This document shows, in pieces, positions 51,088 to 64,000 of a stretch of DNA of 64,000 nt (positions are counted from its first letter, which is position 1; each line of letters starts with the position of its first letter). Made by a program: the position numbers and the translations under genes. The stretch is from NCBI GenBank assembly GCA_026874595.1, contig CM049310.1, forward strand, positions 55,743,058 through 55,807,057. Direction: 5' to 3'. Source of the stretch: Sipunculus nudus (lineage: Eukaryota > Annelida > Sipuncula > Golfingiida > Sipunculidae). Under the pieces are notes generated by a model. It was not told where the DNA came from, did not search any database, and saw only the letters and a list, made by a program, of their open reading frames with translations.

Positions 51088-54000
51088 CATAACCATCTGA
51101 TTTCACATATATTAACATTGATATACAATGAAAATGGTCCAGGTTTCCTATAGTAGGGATGCTGTCAGCTTGTATTCAAGATGATATTTAAGTATTTCTT
51201 TGAGTGAGAAGAAAGAGAAACATGACCTTCTGTACAAAATGCTCAGGAATGGTTCATACTAACTAACACTAATTGATGACATGTCACATCTTAGAAACAT
51301 GGCTGTGAAACCCCTAGGGTAAAAGAACCATTAGAGAGAAACAGAAACCACCAGATACAATTGATTTCTAGGAAGTATGTGTCCTTTTATCTTTCAAGAT
51401 CAAATAATAGCCATGTTTTAGTAATGTGAGCAAAGGACATGTACTGGAAGTCTAGCTATTTCTCAAGTGATGAACATGTACCAGTAGCAGTCCTTGAAGA
51501 ATACACCTGAGAAATGAAAGACACCATTTACTGATTTGCTCAGCACCATCAAGTCATTTCCTGTTCAATATTATCTGCTTCATACATCAGAAAGTAATAT
51601 CAAAAGAACTTATTTTCACATGTCTATAAATCTTTATTTTATAATTTTCTCAGACATAGTAGTTTTACAAAGTTTCAATTGAATAAATGTAAATTTGAAT
51701 TATTTATTGACAACATCTTAACTTTATTGTCAACATTGGGATACAAGTTTTCAGTGAGCTTCAAAAAAGGCCAGCAAAGTTGTAACCTGTTGGTATGGAA
51801 GAATTCCATTAGTCTAACTGGTCTGGTATAGCTAATGGTAGTTGTACAATCAAGTTTGCAGACAGAATATTCCAGTAATGGGTCTCCATAGAAATCTTAC
51901 TAGATTATAATATAACCACAGAAGCATATTCTGTAATTTATCTTCACATAAAATGACATTTAGTGTTCTGGAAGAGCAGACAAAAATTCCTTTCCATGTT
52001 ATAACTTTAATACTTGGCTGACAGTACATGAATTATATATTTTTAGCCATTCTTTGTTCAGTCTGAAAATGAAACTACTCAGGAATCCACCATGTGTAAT
52101 CCTGCAAAAAGCAGACCTGCATGACAGTAGAAAGGAATGAAAAGCATTAGACATGTACAAAAACTCACTGTCTAGCTGCTACTAAACAGACCTTGAAAAA
52201 AGTAAGGAAGGGATGTAATTTGACTGCTAAGAACTATTGTTCAGTGATACAAAAGCAAACCAAATGGATAATGGTTAAGTGTATCCAGGCTGGTATACCC
52301 AGCTACCACAAAAAATGTGTATGCAACTAAGGTTCTAAGTGTCCTGCATCTCTGTATATAATTCTGAAATGTTGTGGTATGGATTATAAGTAGACAGATT
52401 CTCTGCTGGATTACTGTCTCATAGTTTTTCATGTAAGATTAAAGTTAAACAGTGAATGATGGTGGTACAGTCTTTTTTCACAGTTGGTATCACCCCTGAT
52501 TATTTACACATTTTCTCTGTGGTCTTTATCTTATTCAATTTGAGGGAAGTTATTTGTTTAAAAAAGCTTAGATGAGATATGTGTCATTCTGAATTAATGC
52601 ACTTATAAAAATGTAATAGTTATAAACACTATTTAGTTGACACTTTTTATTGAAATAAAGCTTGTTATGTAATATAACATGCACAGCCAGTGGTCTTTAT
52701 TCAAAAGCCGCAGATGTTCATGTTCCAGTGTTTTCTCTACTGTCAGTTTGAGATTGTAGTCTTTGCAGATGCTGTAGTATTATTCATATATTCATTATTC
52801 ATTTACAGTTTATTTACAACCTTGACTTTAAAAAAAATGTCAGCTGTTTTAACTCATGGAACACAATTTATCTAGAAACCATATTTTTTATAAAATGATT
52901 GGCTCAGTTAGCCGATACTTAAAAAAAAAGACCCATGAGACTTTATGTTATGACTTCTACATTTCAGGTTTAAATTGCTGTATTTTCATTTTGTTATTTT
53001 AAATTTGCCTCAGGGTAGATCTTAGGTGTATATGGTGTTAAAATGATTGAGTATATATATATATAGTGTATGAAAAACAAAATGCCAGCAGACTTCTGCA
53101 GTCAAGCTATTTTTGGCTGAGATGGTAGTTCTTTCTGTTGAAACTACATGTACAGAATTTTTGCAACACTGTTGACAGCTTAAGTTTGAGGTTACAATTT
53201 CTAATTAAAACAGACTAATCCATGATTTATTAACACATGATATCCCATTTTTACATTATTCACAAGTATGCTTTCCATTTTAAGTCCTGGATATAGTTGA
53301 AATGCAGTGGGTGACTCTTATAAATTCAAGATATCAGTTTCCAAAGAAAATTGCCATGACCTCTCATCTGTTTCAAACTATAAGAGTAAATTGACCATAT
53401 ACAGCTGTAGTATACAAAGTAGAAATGTCAAGGATAAAATTTTAATCCATTTATGGAGGTTTAACTGTTAATAAAATCTGGACAAGCATGATTTTTGCAT
53501 TGACTCCTTTCTTGCCAATACATAGACACAGGACTCAGATCAGTCATTATTAATTGGACACATATTGAAATATTAAAGAGGCCCAATCACCTATAAAGCA
53601 TGTTGAACTAAAAAGAAAAATAGCTGCCTCGCTTTTAAATGAAATGGTACCTGCCAAACTATTGCCCTGAACTGCTTACTCCTGTACAAAAGTGTTAAAA
53701 ACAGTGGACAGGGTGTGATCACAGGTGTAAACATGAACACCACCCTACATCGCCGGGCTATGACATGTGTCAATGTGGAGATCCCATGTCTGACTAAGCC
53801 AAAAAAAATGTAATACATGTTCCTGCTTGCTGTAACAATGCATTTTGTGGTTCATAATTATACGGGGTTGTTTTGGTAAACAAACAAATGTGAACTGTGT
53901 TTACCAACACACAGAGCCATAACAAGGTGCTGAACTGCCGTATACGAGGTACTGAGACTGTGCTGGGATGTTTTTGGTGGTAAACTTTTGTATAAAGCAA

Positions 54001-54845
54001 AACTGAACTGATAGTGTGGAAGAGTAGGAATAATAATGCTCCTGATTATTTCCCTTTAATTAACTTGAAAATTCAAAATGGAAAGAAACCATTTGGTGGG
54101 AGAATGAGTGTGATCATGAATGTACAATGTAGACTTTAAATGGTTGAGGATGGGCAAACTGCATGGAGAATAGAGAAGAGAAGTGTATTGGCCATCTGTT
54201 CAGAGACTGGGGGAAACAACTTGATGGACATCATTTCCTGGAATTGGCTCTGTCAGACTGAGAATGTGATGGACAATCTTCTGTCAGCTTTAAAACTCAT
54301 TAAATGCCAGTTCCTGAGTATACATTCTTGAATAAACATCAGCCTGGATTGGACCAGTAATCTAGGGCCAGAACTTCTGAATTCTTATTACCAGCTAGGA
54401 CTTCCGTCTACTCTGCAAACTGATTTTGTAAATATTTAATGAATGTTAGTGAAGCATGTGCAAGCCCAGTAATTTAGAGTTTTTATGGAAGTTAGTTTGT
54501 GGAGCGTGGTCTTGTAACAACACAGGTGTCGTGTTTGTGATTAAATGGCTCTGAATTTAAATTCTGGTGAAAGCCTGCTGCCCCAAACCTCTTGGAAGTC
54601 CTTATTCCGACCAAATATCACATATTTACTCTCACCACTAGGTGCATGCTGGCTGACTCATGCCTGAAAATATTTTAGGAAGGCAGATCATTCTAAAGAA
54701 TTAAGAGGATCCATAGCATTAGAAACCAGAACTTGTGATGAATTGTTTTATTTTTTTACTGTTTGACTTTTAGTTTTGGTGCCTCGAGATGATTAGAATA
54801 AACGAGAAATCTACATTGTAAGGAATCCATGCCTTTAATTGCCAT
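51088..54845. other. KCNT intron 2, no gene seen
   Basis: AT-rich. A short (TA)n lies near 53,052. The somewhat GC-richer 53,640-53,990 gives overlapping minus-strand frames (53,591-53,818; 53,794-54,000) without recognisable motifs. Confidence 0.4.
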
Positions 54846-54861
54846 GGGGGGGGGGGGGGGG
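54846..54861 (+). repeat. Poly(G) tract, 16 bases
   Basis: Uninterrupted run of G. Confidence 0.97.
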
Positions 54862-54914
54862 TAGGGCACCCTAATGTGGGATACTGCACCTGTTGTATCA
54901 CTTATTCCAAAGGT

Positions 54915-55120
54915 TTATTCAGCAGTAAGTGACTATACATTTGTAAATAGTTCTTGATGATGTACCTGAATCCAGCTCATGTTCCAGATCCACACAAAAA
55001 TCTAATCCATTTTTTCATGGGCCCATTCCCAAATGGCCTGAACATTTCATGATATTCCATTCATGACTGCATAAGTTATGTTGTGAGCAAACACTTATAC
55101 AAACACACACATGAACAGAT
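54915..55120 (+). repeat. Dispersed element copy 2, direct orientation
   Basis: TTATTCAGCAGTAAGTGACT, CTTGATGATGTACCTGAATC, GTTCCAGATCCACACAAAAA, TTCATGATATTCCATTCATG and a short ACAC run align with 44,330-44,577. Confidence 0.85.
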
Positions 55121-55875
55121 AGAGGAGGATGGGACTAGGTTTTTAAATCATAAATTTTTAGTCACAAACCTTTTTCAGGCTCAGTTCAGACAGATCTATG
55201 TGTCAAATTGTACAATTAAGGCACACAGTGGGCTTGCACAAATGATGTCTCAGGGATTTCAAGGGATCTCGCGGATATCTCTTGATGCAATATTTCTGTC
55301 TGACGGAGGTAGTATTGGTTGTCTACAAGCTCTCTATCTCCTGCTCCAGGCCAATATCCATCCCAGCTTCAGTGCTTATACACATATTAATTTACATAAA
55401 GTCTCCCAAATGCCACATGGTAATAATCATATTTCCCAGGCAGTTTCAGTTCCCAACTGACAGCACTGTCTAATGCTTAATATGTAACTTGGGTTTCCTG
55501 TTGCATTGGTAGCCTGTCAGTGGTTTCTGACTCCTATAACATATTACAGCTAACATTCAGTGTTTCAGCCATCCTTCAGTTTAATTAACCATCATTGAAT
55601 CCTGAAGCAGCAGACCTCCAAAGGTCTTATAGATGTTGCATATCCAAGTGACTCTGTGGATGAAGTCAAAGATAATTGAGTATGAGATGAATTGTGTAAT
55701 GTATTTATTTTTACCATCAGATCCATTACCATTATAATCTAGAATTTAAACCTGCTGTAATGGCATTAGAGTAAACCTTATATTATTTCCTATCAGGTTC
55801 AGTTGAAATACCATGTCATATCTGCTGCAGTGTCTCTGTCTGATTCATTGTCTCTGTCAGGAGGTTATGCATTCT
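55121..55875. other. KCNT intron 2, one weak exon-like segment
   Basis: A frame at 55,156-55,310 is preceded by CCTTTTTCAG and followed by GGAG|GTAGTA, so it mimics an exon. Its phase-2 frame hits TGA, however, so it cannot continue KCNT from exon 1 or 2. No family match. Otherwise nothing seen. Confidence 0.3.
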
Positions 55876-55879
55876 TCCT

Positions 55880-56136
55880 TGTTTGTGTGTGTGTGTGTGT
55901 GTGTATGTTTGTTCACAACATAACTCCCTCAGTCATGAATGGAATCTAATGAAATTATCAGGCCATTTCAGGAATGGCCCAGTGAAGAATTGCATGATAT
56001 TATTTTGGTGTGGATCTGGCACATGATCCAGATTCAGGAACATTATCAAAGAATATTCACAAACGTATGGTCACTGATGCATGAATGAACCTGCGAATAT
56101 GGGCCAAAGAATAGTGTAAGCCCACATGGCAGAGGC
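55880..56136 (-). repeat. Dispersed element copy 3, inverse orientation
   Basis: The (GT)n at 55,885-55,904 corresponds to the (CA)n of copy 1. GTGTGGATCTGGCACATGAT, CAGATTCAGGAACATTATCA and ATGCATGAATGAACC are reverse complements of copy 1. On the minus strand it begins GCCTCTGCCA, complementary to the TGGCAGAGGC end of copy 1. Confidence 0.85.
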
Positions 56137-57690
56137 TTTTATTTCTTAGAGTTGAGATTTCTAGTTTGTTAAGTGAAAGATATAGTGATATTATATGAAG
56201 GAAAATAATGCGTTGCCTTATACATTCTTTAGATTGTATTTACCATGAATATGTGGTGAAAAAAGAAGGGAATTGACCTCATTAGAAAGCAGCTAACACC
56301 TATTTCCATCACATGTATAGAGATAAAACACCTTGTACAATCAGATGCAACTGACAAAAATAGATAAAAACATTTTATCCATACACCTAGGTTGTATATA
56401 ATAGATGTCTGATGTTCCCTAGTCACATGGGATAAATGATCCATACACATATGAATTAAATAAAACATGAATAAACATGGTGGACAGAGGGAGTGCACCT
56501 TAACCTAGATATGAGGAAGGTGTGCTCCTAATGTGGGAGGATTTATATAAATTACTGCAGCCACATGACGCTGGCAGCAGCAAGCAGCCAGTCCTGCATA
56601 CATCTGCTGTAACAGGTCAGGACGGCCAGGTGCTGTGGCTGTTCAGCAGGGCCTGCAGTGCTGTTACCTGTCTTCTCACCATTAACTGTCAGTCTGGCTT
56701 GCTTACATCATTATTAATACCTGACACAAGGTTCTTCCCTTCCTGACCCTCTAGCCTCCTTCCTGACACCAGGTGGCTCTGTCTTGGCACTGACAGGTGT
56801 TGTATGGGATATGGGAGGTGACTCATTTGTAACCAATCACTATATAACTATGCAGTGTGCATCAGTCTGGATATGACTCTTTTTTATCCTGTGTCTGTGT
56901 GTAAATAAAAAAATACACGAATAAACACATGTATGATGTAGCCACAGTTATATAATTTACAAGTATATTTCTTATAGAATTTATAATTAACACCAGTGTA
57001 ATTATTAAGAAAAGTTTTCTCACTAAAGTTGTCTTTCCAGCAAGTTAAATGAGAACTATTGATTTCTGCACTTTTTTCTAACTTTCAAATTAAAATATTG
57101 TCTTAACTTTACCTTTACCATTTTTTTGTATGCTAAATGATAATCAAGGGGCCTGGATGAGGGATTCTGGGAGTGTAATCTGTGATTGCCTTTGTGAGAT
57201 GGATTAGGTGTACAAACATGTGGCATGCATAGCCTTTTCTTCTTGTCTGGTAACCAGGATGGGGTGTTTGGTCTATGCTGGCTGCTTGCTTTTCATTTGG
57301 CCTGGTCTATCTTTCAAATTTATATTTGTTTTTAAATAAATGATAGGTGGCACTGTACCATGAGGATGAGTATGAAGGTATCCATATGATAAGAATAAGA
57401 ATGATATGTGATCCTTAAGCCTTCTAGATTTCAGGTTTGATATGCACTTAGTCATTAACTGTCATTTAGACATCATAGAGCCATTATGAGGTTCTTACAA
57501 GGTTTCACCATTAAGCCACTGAGGGATTGGCGAGGTTCGAAACAGGGACATTCATATAGACACTAGGCTTTGTCCTACACCTTGATCTATTATATTTAAG
57601 AAATCTAATTTGATTTCTTGACTTTTTTTATAACAAAGGAAAACATTATATCTTAGTCAAATATAACCCTTTTCCTTTGTTGAGTTCAGG
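56137..57690. other. KCNT intron 2, no gene seen
   Basis: Contains a CAG/CTG-rich patch at 56,560-56,680 (GCTGGCAGCAGCAAGCAGCC) giving the unsupported frame 56,522-56,746. No exon assigned. Confidence 0.4.
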
Positions 57691-57695
57691 GAGCC

Positions 57696-57716
57696 GGGGG
57701 GGGGGGGGGGGGGGGG
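57696..57716 (+). repeat. Poly(G) tract, 21 bases
   Basis: Uninterrupted run of G after GAGCC. Confidence 0.97.
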
Positions 57717-60700
57717 ACGCAGGTCACAACTCCCATCCACCATTGTAACAGCTCAGGCAGATGATTATTTCACCATTTTTTTTCTATACATAGCCAGGGC
57801 CAATGCCTCGGATAGATGCACAGTTACTTTTATCATGAAAAGTGTTCTGAGCTTGGAGGGGAGAATCCATGGCTTAAGAGAATCTCCTTTTGATTCTTTT
57901 CATTTGAAATATATACTTTACATCATACAGAATAAGATAAATTGGAATAATGCAGTTAATGAGTATTGTTCCCTATTCTACCTTTTTCTTTGCAGTACAC
58001 TATATAAAAAAATCTTGTTTCATTCCAGCCAATATAGCATTAACTCATGAATGATTGCATGTTAAAACTTATAAATGAGGCCATTAATTAACTGTGACAG
58101 CCCTTTGTTACTAGTTTTAGCGGTAATGATTAATGAGCCTATTGTTATCCTTTCTAGTAAAACTAATTACCCATAGTCATGTCACCGTCACATAAAATTG
58201 ACAAATTACACCTCAAGGAGAAGAAGAAAACTTTAAATTTCACTTGCCTGTCATTTATTGTTAACTTTTAAAGATTTTCTCTTGTAAGAAATTAATTGAA
58301 TGTCTTTTTAAATCAAACAAATGACTGAATGTCATTATTTTGTTAGCTAAGGAAGAATTAAAGGTTTGACATTTTTGGTAAAGTTTGAAGATTTAAAGCA
58401 CACCAGCACAGTCAGGAGATTTAAAAGCACATCTGTATTATCAGAATTCTGTGTAAAGATGGTTTCCCTCTTGGTTATATTGAATGTTCCTTGTTGCCAA
58501 GCAACTGGAAATCTGCATCACTTAATTTGAATAATTCTGTGTTTCTGGGGAATAAAGTACTCTAAGTTATCAGTATGTTTTCAGGTTAACTTAGCAGTTA
58601 ATCAGTAATTATATACTCAGACAAACATTTATGATCACATAAACAAGAAACCTATTGTAGTGGACCTTTAAAGTGCATAGTCATTGCATGTTTTACAAGT
58701 CTCAAGAAGATCTAGATTGCACTAAGATTCAGGTTCTTGTTTTAAGATATTGGTAATGACACTTTGTACACCAATGATATAAATTTACCAATTGTTAATT
58801 CAACTGTTCCATTGGGTTTGTAAAGAAACACTGGGCATCAAACCAGGATCTGCATATATTTTTATCTCTCACTGTGTAACAGTAAAATACATGCATGCAG
58901 TTACTGAATTTGACATCATGCAAACAGCACACCAAATGTTCCACTGAAAATAAGGTCATGCTGGTCCTTTATTTTGTTCTTACTTTATTTATTTTATATA
59001 CCCATGAAAATATAGCTGCCAATTCTGATATCAGCTAGGTTACAGTCCTGTTTTTCAATGAAACCTGTAACCTCATGGGCACTAATTGTCTACATTATTG
59101 CCAGCGGTCAGAGAAAACTAAGGAATGAAAGTTAGAGAGAGAGCAAATCACACTTGAATGCATTTATTGTGCTAGCTTACTTGACAAAACCTTGAAGATG
59201 AGACCAGAATAAAGACCATCACTGTTGTCCTTCAAGAAAAGACTTGGTACTTTGCATGCATGAACTTGACATGTAAATTTTTTTGTTTTCAAGACCAAGC
59301 TTATTCTCAAAATTTACAGGGCTTGGAACTGTTGTTCCTCAATAAGGACACATCTACTCTCAGAGCAGAGCCTAGGTCCAGTATGGCAGTTGGCCACATT
59401 GGAGGGTCCACTGTATATTGATAGTTCAGTTTAAATCAGGTCCAGTAGGTCCTATCTTCAGTTGTCCTATGTCTCATGCGTCTCAGACTTTGTATCCTAT
59501 CCCCTGGATTATTGATTAGAATTGAGCCTTCCACCTCGTCACAGGTCCAGATCAATGACAGAATGTGATGTGTATGTACAGAAACCTCTTTTATTGCCGG
59601 TCCATGACTGATGAGATGGAAGGTGTCCTGGATTAACACGTCTCCCTGAGTTGGATCCTGGAAATTTGATGTATTACAGGACCTCTCCATGCAGTCTGCT
59701 GTTAACACCAATGATGTTCTAGATGATACTGTTACCAAATATGCCATGGCTCCCTTATAGAAGTATGTTATATAAAGAGTGGCATTATATGTGTAATATT
59801 ATGTATGTTAAATCCATAATGGGTCTGCTAATTGCCCATTCCATAAAATTAAGTCTTGAAGTAAATTGTATTCTGAAATAACAGGACTTCTACCTATCAA
59901 GACAGCTGTGGAGCTTCATTATTATAGTGTCAGTAAAGAAATCATGATAAATTTATCCTTATAGATAATGTGAATAAGCCTTAAATTGCATGATCTTTCC
60001 ACAGATTAACCAGATTTCCAATCAGCTTTATAAAGTAAACTGGTTAATAATAACAATTAATTCAAATTAACTTTTCTGCTTTGTAACATTTTTTAAATAC
60101 TTTTTTATCTTTAGATTTTTTATTTATTTTTAATAAATCTTGAATTTCAATGTAATCAAAGAGAAAAATGTATGGTCATGAATATCCTTGTAATATTGAG
60201 TATGTTTAAAAAAATAGTTGAATACCTTTCACATTTTCCCAATGTTTTATATTGATATATAATAGACATGGATAAAGCTTATTTCTAGATTAATTTCAAT
60301 CACTGTTCTCAAGGCCACATCAATTTTAACAAATGCTTATTGTGTTGTAATCTCACTGGAATTATATTCCCCCATATTAATCAGATAAATACAATACAAA
60401 TGGCTGGTAATGGATGTCTGTTCATACTGATTTGAGCTCATTTGGCAGGTCCTTGCTGACTAGCTGACCTCATGGTATTATTTATGTTATATATAGATAA
60501 TTATACATATTATCCATCAGTCAGACCAGAGGTCTACATAGGTAGGATCATTTGTAATAAGGCTCTGAACCAGATCATTCCTGCTCTGTAGAGTATATGG
60601 AGGACAAGTACCTGCCAATGCTTGAGACAAAATGCTTGAAATTTTGAGGCAGAATTCAAACAATCCAGAAAGGTAAACCATGTGAAAAGAGAAAGGTGAC

Positions 60701-62510
60701 AACTACTGTCAGATCAAGAGTGCAGTGTCTTGTATGTAACATTGTTAGATTTAAAAGGAATTACCAGATTAGAATTGGACAACTAAGTGATGTAACATGC
60801 TTAGCTTTACTGTTGGTGCAAACTAGGGTTCCGAAGGTTAAAGAATTGAGGTTGAGTTTAATATATTATAATCATTACAGCAGAATATACTGTAAGCATT
60901 ACAGCTGATGAGAAGGGGGACTGGTGATGAAAAAATACTATTAGGATAGGGTAATGAGAAAAAAAGATGAATGATATGTATTGAAAGAACGACAAACTTC
61001 ATTCATTTAGAATAAATTTTATGTCGATAACATCAAGCTTAAGGAATATCTTTGGGGCTCTCAGTCATACTTAATATATTGTGAATGATTTTTCCTAGAC
61101 TCACCAACAAGATTCATTAATATTTGTGTCTTTAAAGTAAGATTCTGGAATCAGTTCAAAGAGTCTTCCTTGTGAGATAAGTATTCATGTCTGAAAAGTA
61201 TGGTTACGTTTAAAAGTAATTAACTTGGTAAAAATTTTCAGTACTGTTGAAGTTGGAAGTGATCACTGCATGTTCTTCTTTGAGTAGTCCAAGTATAATT
61301 AATGATGAAGAACACCTGAGATCAGTTGGTTTTCAGGACTTTTTTCTTTAGCCAATGTGAACTGCTGTTCAGATTTCCTGCAAGAGACATGAACAGTGAC
61401 AGAGGGAAATGAAACTTATCAGGATGCGGACATGGTGTCAGAAGTGGGACTGTCACGTCCAGACATTTATCTTGGAATTACTTGCAGGAATAATAGCCAT
61501 CCTTCCTGATTCAGAGGATTTGTCCTAAAGCTGTCTTTCACTGTAACTACTGAGATACTGGCACTAGCAGGGGTTATGTTAAGTCAGTTTGTCTGCTTCA
61601 ACTGAGGTGGAAATACCCCAGTTGAATGTTTTGTATTCTTTCAAATAATCCCATTGTCACTCATGATATTAGCAGATTTATATTTTTCATAATGTGTATT
61701 TCCGTCTCAGTGAAATGGTACTGAAGACATTATTTTCTTTGGTAAAGGATGATTTTCCAAAACACAACTCATCTTGAAGGCACATGTTTGTATAGAAAAC
61801 CATAAAATATGAACTTATCTCAGAGAAAATCTGTTGAAGGAAATAGGCCCACTTTTGCAGATGACAACATACAACAATTAGTACCGGTAATCCTCAGCTG
61901 ATATGAAATCTGGCATTTCTACCAGATATCTTTGAAGTACTTTGTACATGAAAAACAGGATTTTTTTTCAGATGACTAACTACTAAGGGATTTCTCCAGG
62001 GACTATAACATGGAATGCACCCATGGCATATAGCTTGTAGTTTTAAAGAGATAGTACTGTTACTATGAATGGACAATAGAAGCAGTCTTTGTTAAGCAAG
62101 TTTCTTGATGATTGATTTGTTGTGTAGCTAATATTTCAGTCATCTTGAACTGTAAAGAGAGACATATGTTATTAGCTCTGTCTACCCCTTTGCACCCACC
62201 TGACTCTGTACACACCTGAGATGATACTTATTACTTCTGAGGACATACAGGTCAGGTTATCTCAGGTTCATATTCAAGTAACAGACAGCCTTGGTGCTGC
62301 CAGCATAACTGAATGCATTTACTGACAGAAACTTAGACTAATTATATATTGATTATACATTCATTCATTCGAGAATCATTACACAGGAAGAAAAATATAT
62401 TGTATGCATTATTCTCATTATGCTCTACAGTATAGTAGATTTTCATTAAGATTCATTAATTTCGTTGGTAAATAAATTCTAAATTCTCTGGAAAAAATAT
62501 ATTTTTTTCA
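57717..62510. other. KCNT intron 2, no gene seen
   Basis: AT-rich. The longest frame (59,436-59,747 minus, 103 residues) has an ATG but no motif or splice support. At 59,330-59,412, AATAAGGACACATCTACTCT and GGAGGGTCCACTGTATA resemble a decayed pogo-type element. No KCNT VQVEF exon found. Confidence 0.4.
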
Positions 62511-62514
62511 TATA

Positions 62515-62695
62515 CAGTGAAACCTTGTTGTGTCTAACTGCCGTAAGTCAAATACCAAATTTATGTCAAAGTTATAGACTCCATATTCCAGATAACTCTA
62601 GTTAAATTATTACCAAATAAAACCGGCTTGCGTCGAACTTCGTATGTGTCAAAATTTTCTTAGGGTCCCTTCAACTTTGACACAAGGTTTCACTG
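62515..62695. mobile_element. Pogo/Tigger-like miniature inverted-repeat element, 181 bp
   Basis: The left end CAGTGAAACCTTGTTGTGTC and right end GACACAAGGTTTCACTG form terminal inverted repeats, 14 bases identical (CAGTGAAACCTTGT). The interior repeats GTCGAACTT/GTCAAAGTT-like phrases, typical of non-autonomous pogo-type families. Flanks show TCATA on both sides, so the target duplication (TA or longer) is ambiguous. No transposase. Confidence 0.8.
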
Positions 62696-62985
62696 TTCAT
62701 ATTTCATGGTAGATTACTTGTATCACTTTAAACTTTCCATTTTTTACCAGTTTTATGAATGAAAACATTAAGTAGAGAAATGCAAGGATATTTTAAGCTT
62801 TAAATTTGTCTCACATTCAGACATCTATAATTTTGAACATCCTTCTTGATCATACATACAGTTGTAATGTAATTTGACATCATGTTGTACAGACATGTGT
62901 GGCATCTTCTGTCAAAGTCCTTCAGGCATTGGACTTCATTGATGAAAGGCACAGGTCCTGATAACTACTTCTTTCCATTACACAC
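62696..62985. other. Short gene-free stretch
   Basis: The frame 62,882-63,070 has no recognised motif and runs into the SINE-like segment. Confidence 0.35.
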
Positions 62986-62989
62986 AGTG

Positions 62990-63125
62990 CAGGAATTGCA
63001 TGAAGCTGGAATGCATAGGGAGCTGCTAGTAGTCAGATGGTCAAAGCATTGGAGCACCGATGGATCTTGACAGAGCCTGAGAGATTGACTCCATTGTCCT
63101 TGCAAGGGGTTATGAAATCATAACT
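62990..63125 (+). repeat. Degenerate tRNA-SINE-like segment
   Basis: TAGTCAGATGGTCAAAGCAT followed by CCTGAGAGATTGACTCCATT has A-box/B-box-like order and spacing, but the B-box is mutated (GAGATTGACTCC). Weak. Confidence 0.3.
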
Positions 63126-64000
63126 GTCTCTTGACTCATACACAAAGCCTTAAACCCAGAAGGCTTACTGATAACATGCCATTCTGACTGTGTAGATGAC
63201 TTCATCATCACCTAATAGACAGTGCTGTTGGAATACTAAGGTATAGATTCTTAAAAAAATATGGTTGGGCAGAGTGACTCAATTGCACAAATAACGGCTC
63301 TGGCCTGTATATTATTTTCTTAGAATCCAGATTCATATACCGTTCATTATGATGTGGTCATTTGGTCATTCCTCATTCTGAAGAATATGACATGCCACCA
63401 ATAGGGCATTATCAGTTTTTAAACAAAGATATGATGTGAAAGTAGATACAGCTGCTGTCATGATTGGAAATCAACTTGGGGAAACTATTCTCCATTTCAT
63501 CAACCTGTGTAAACCAGGGTTTTTTTGGCCATCTCTTTTCTTGAAAGTTTATTTATTATAGGTGTTATATGAAAAAATCTATACTCTAGTGTCACAACCA
63601 GCTGTGGGGTAAAAAAAATTTGATCATATAGTCTACAGCTTTCTTTCCACTACTTTCTGGACTTTTTCTTCTTAGACTGATCAAATGTTCACCTGCATGA
63701 CCAGCCATGGTTCTCTAATCCAGTTACTTTTCTTACAGTACCTGGCATCATTCAGCAGCTGGTAAATGTATAATTGTGATCAGTGAAAGCTCTGAAAATC
63801 AGTGCATTTTTAGGACAGCATGCTCTGTTTTCTGGATTCTTCTGAGGCCGTTATCAATTAAAAAAGAATGTGCAACATAAGTAAATTAATAACAAGTTAA
63901 GCATAACTTTTCCTGCTGTTTTCTTCTTCTTTATGAAACAGAAAATGTCAGCCATATATTCCATAGAAATATCCAGAAGAATAAGCATGGTTAAATAAAA
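63126..64000. other. KCNT intron 2, no gene seen
   Basis: AT-rich to the window end; no exon recognised. Confidence 0.4.

Overview
This is a eukaryotic, AT-rich, intron-dominated window with no bacterial or phage features. Two genes are recognisable, and both are conserved animal genes. The repeat content is typical of marine invertebrate genomes, probably a lophotrochozoan such as a mollusc: tandem blocks carrying TGACCT, dispersed elements with GGTGGCGCCACC, tails with (CGG)n followed by ATAGTATC, tRNA-derived SINEs with GGTACCCATT...TTCGAA...CCATTACACCACC, and pogo-like miniature elements. The organism assignment is inference. The two gene identities rest on motif matches recalled from the families.

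Layout. At 6.7-7.1 kb on the minus strand lies the first coding exon of a FAM20B-like glycosaminoglycan xylosylkinase, with a clean splice acceptor and donor. Its remaining exons should lie left of position 1. At 14.85 kb on the plus strand lies the first coding exon of a KCNT/SLO2 (Slack/Slick) sodium-activated potassium channel, carrying the family's PPLPPRYRFRDL N-terminus. The two genes are head to head, with about 7.8 kb between their start codons. From 14,950 to the window end the sequence appears to be KCNT intron. At 43,021-43,098 it holds a 78-bp phase-2/phase-2 exon candidate that would insert 26 residues, including an RRKS kinase motif, at the point where vertebrate KCNT reads DDR-VQVEF. 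I did not find the next conserved exon (VQVEF...), so it probably lies beyond 64 kb.

Repeats. At 2.4-6.0 kb there are two tandem families, one with a 288-bp period and about eight units, dense in nuclear-receptor half-sites. The 12.3-13.5 kb stretch joins a tRNA-SINE to a dispersed element that recurs in inverse orientation at 36.4-37.9 kb. There it contains an exactly duplicated 397-bp unit. A related element spans 48.4-50.5 kb and ends in a minisatellite. Two striking inverted repeats occur: an almost perfect 80-bp spacerless palindrome at 7,750-7,829, and a 44-bp-arm hairpin at 48,138-48,239. Several smaller tandem repeats, (TA)n/(CA)n microsatellites and long G or C tracts make up the rest. 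Two CpG-retaining patches in the KCNT intron (27.5-28.5 kb and 30.3-30.7 kb) look like candidate promoters or enhancers.

How the genes work together: there is no functional pathway link between the kinase and the channel. Their interest is positional (possible shared promoter region, possible ancestral linkage) and in the potential alternative splicing of the channel N-terminus.
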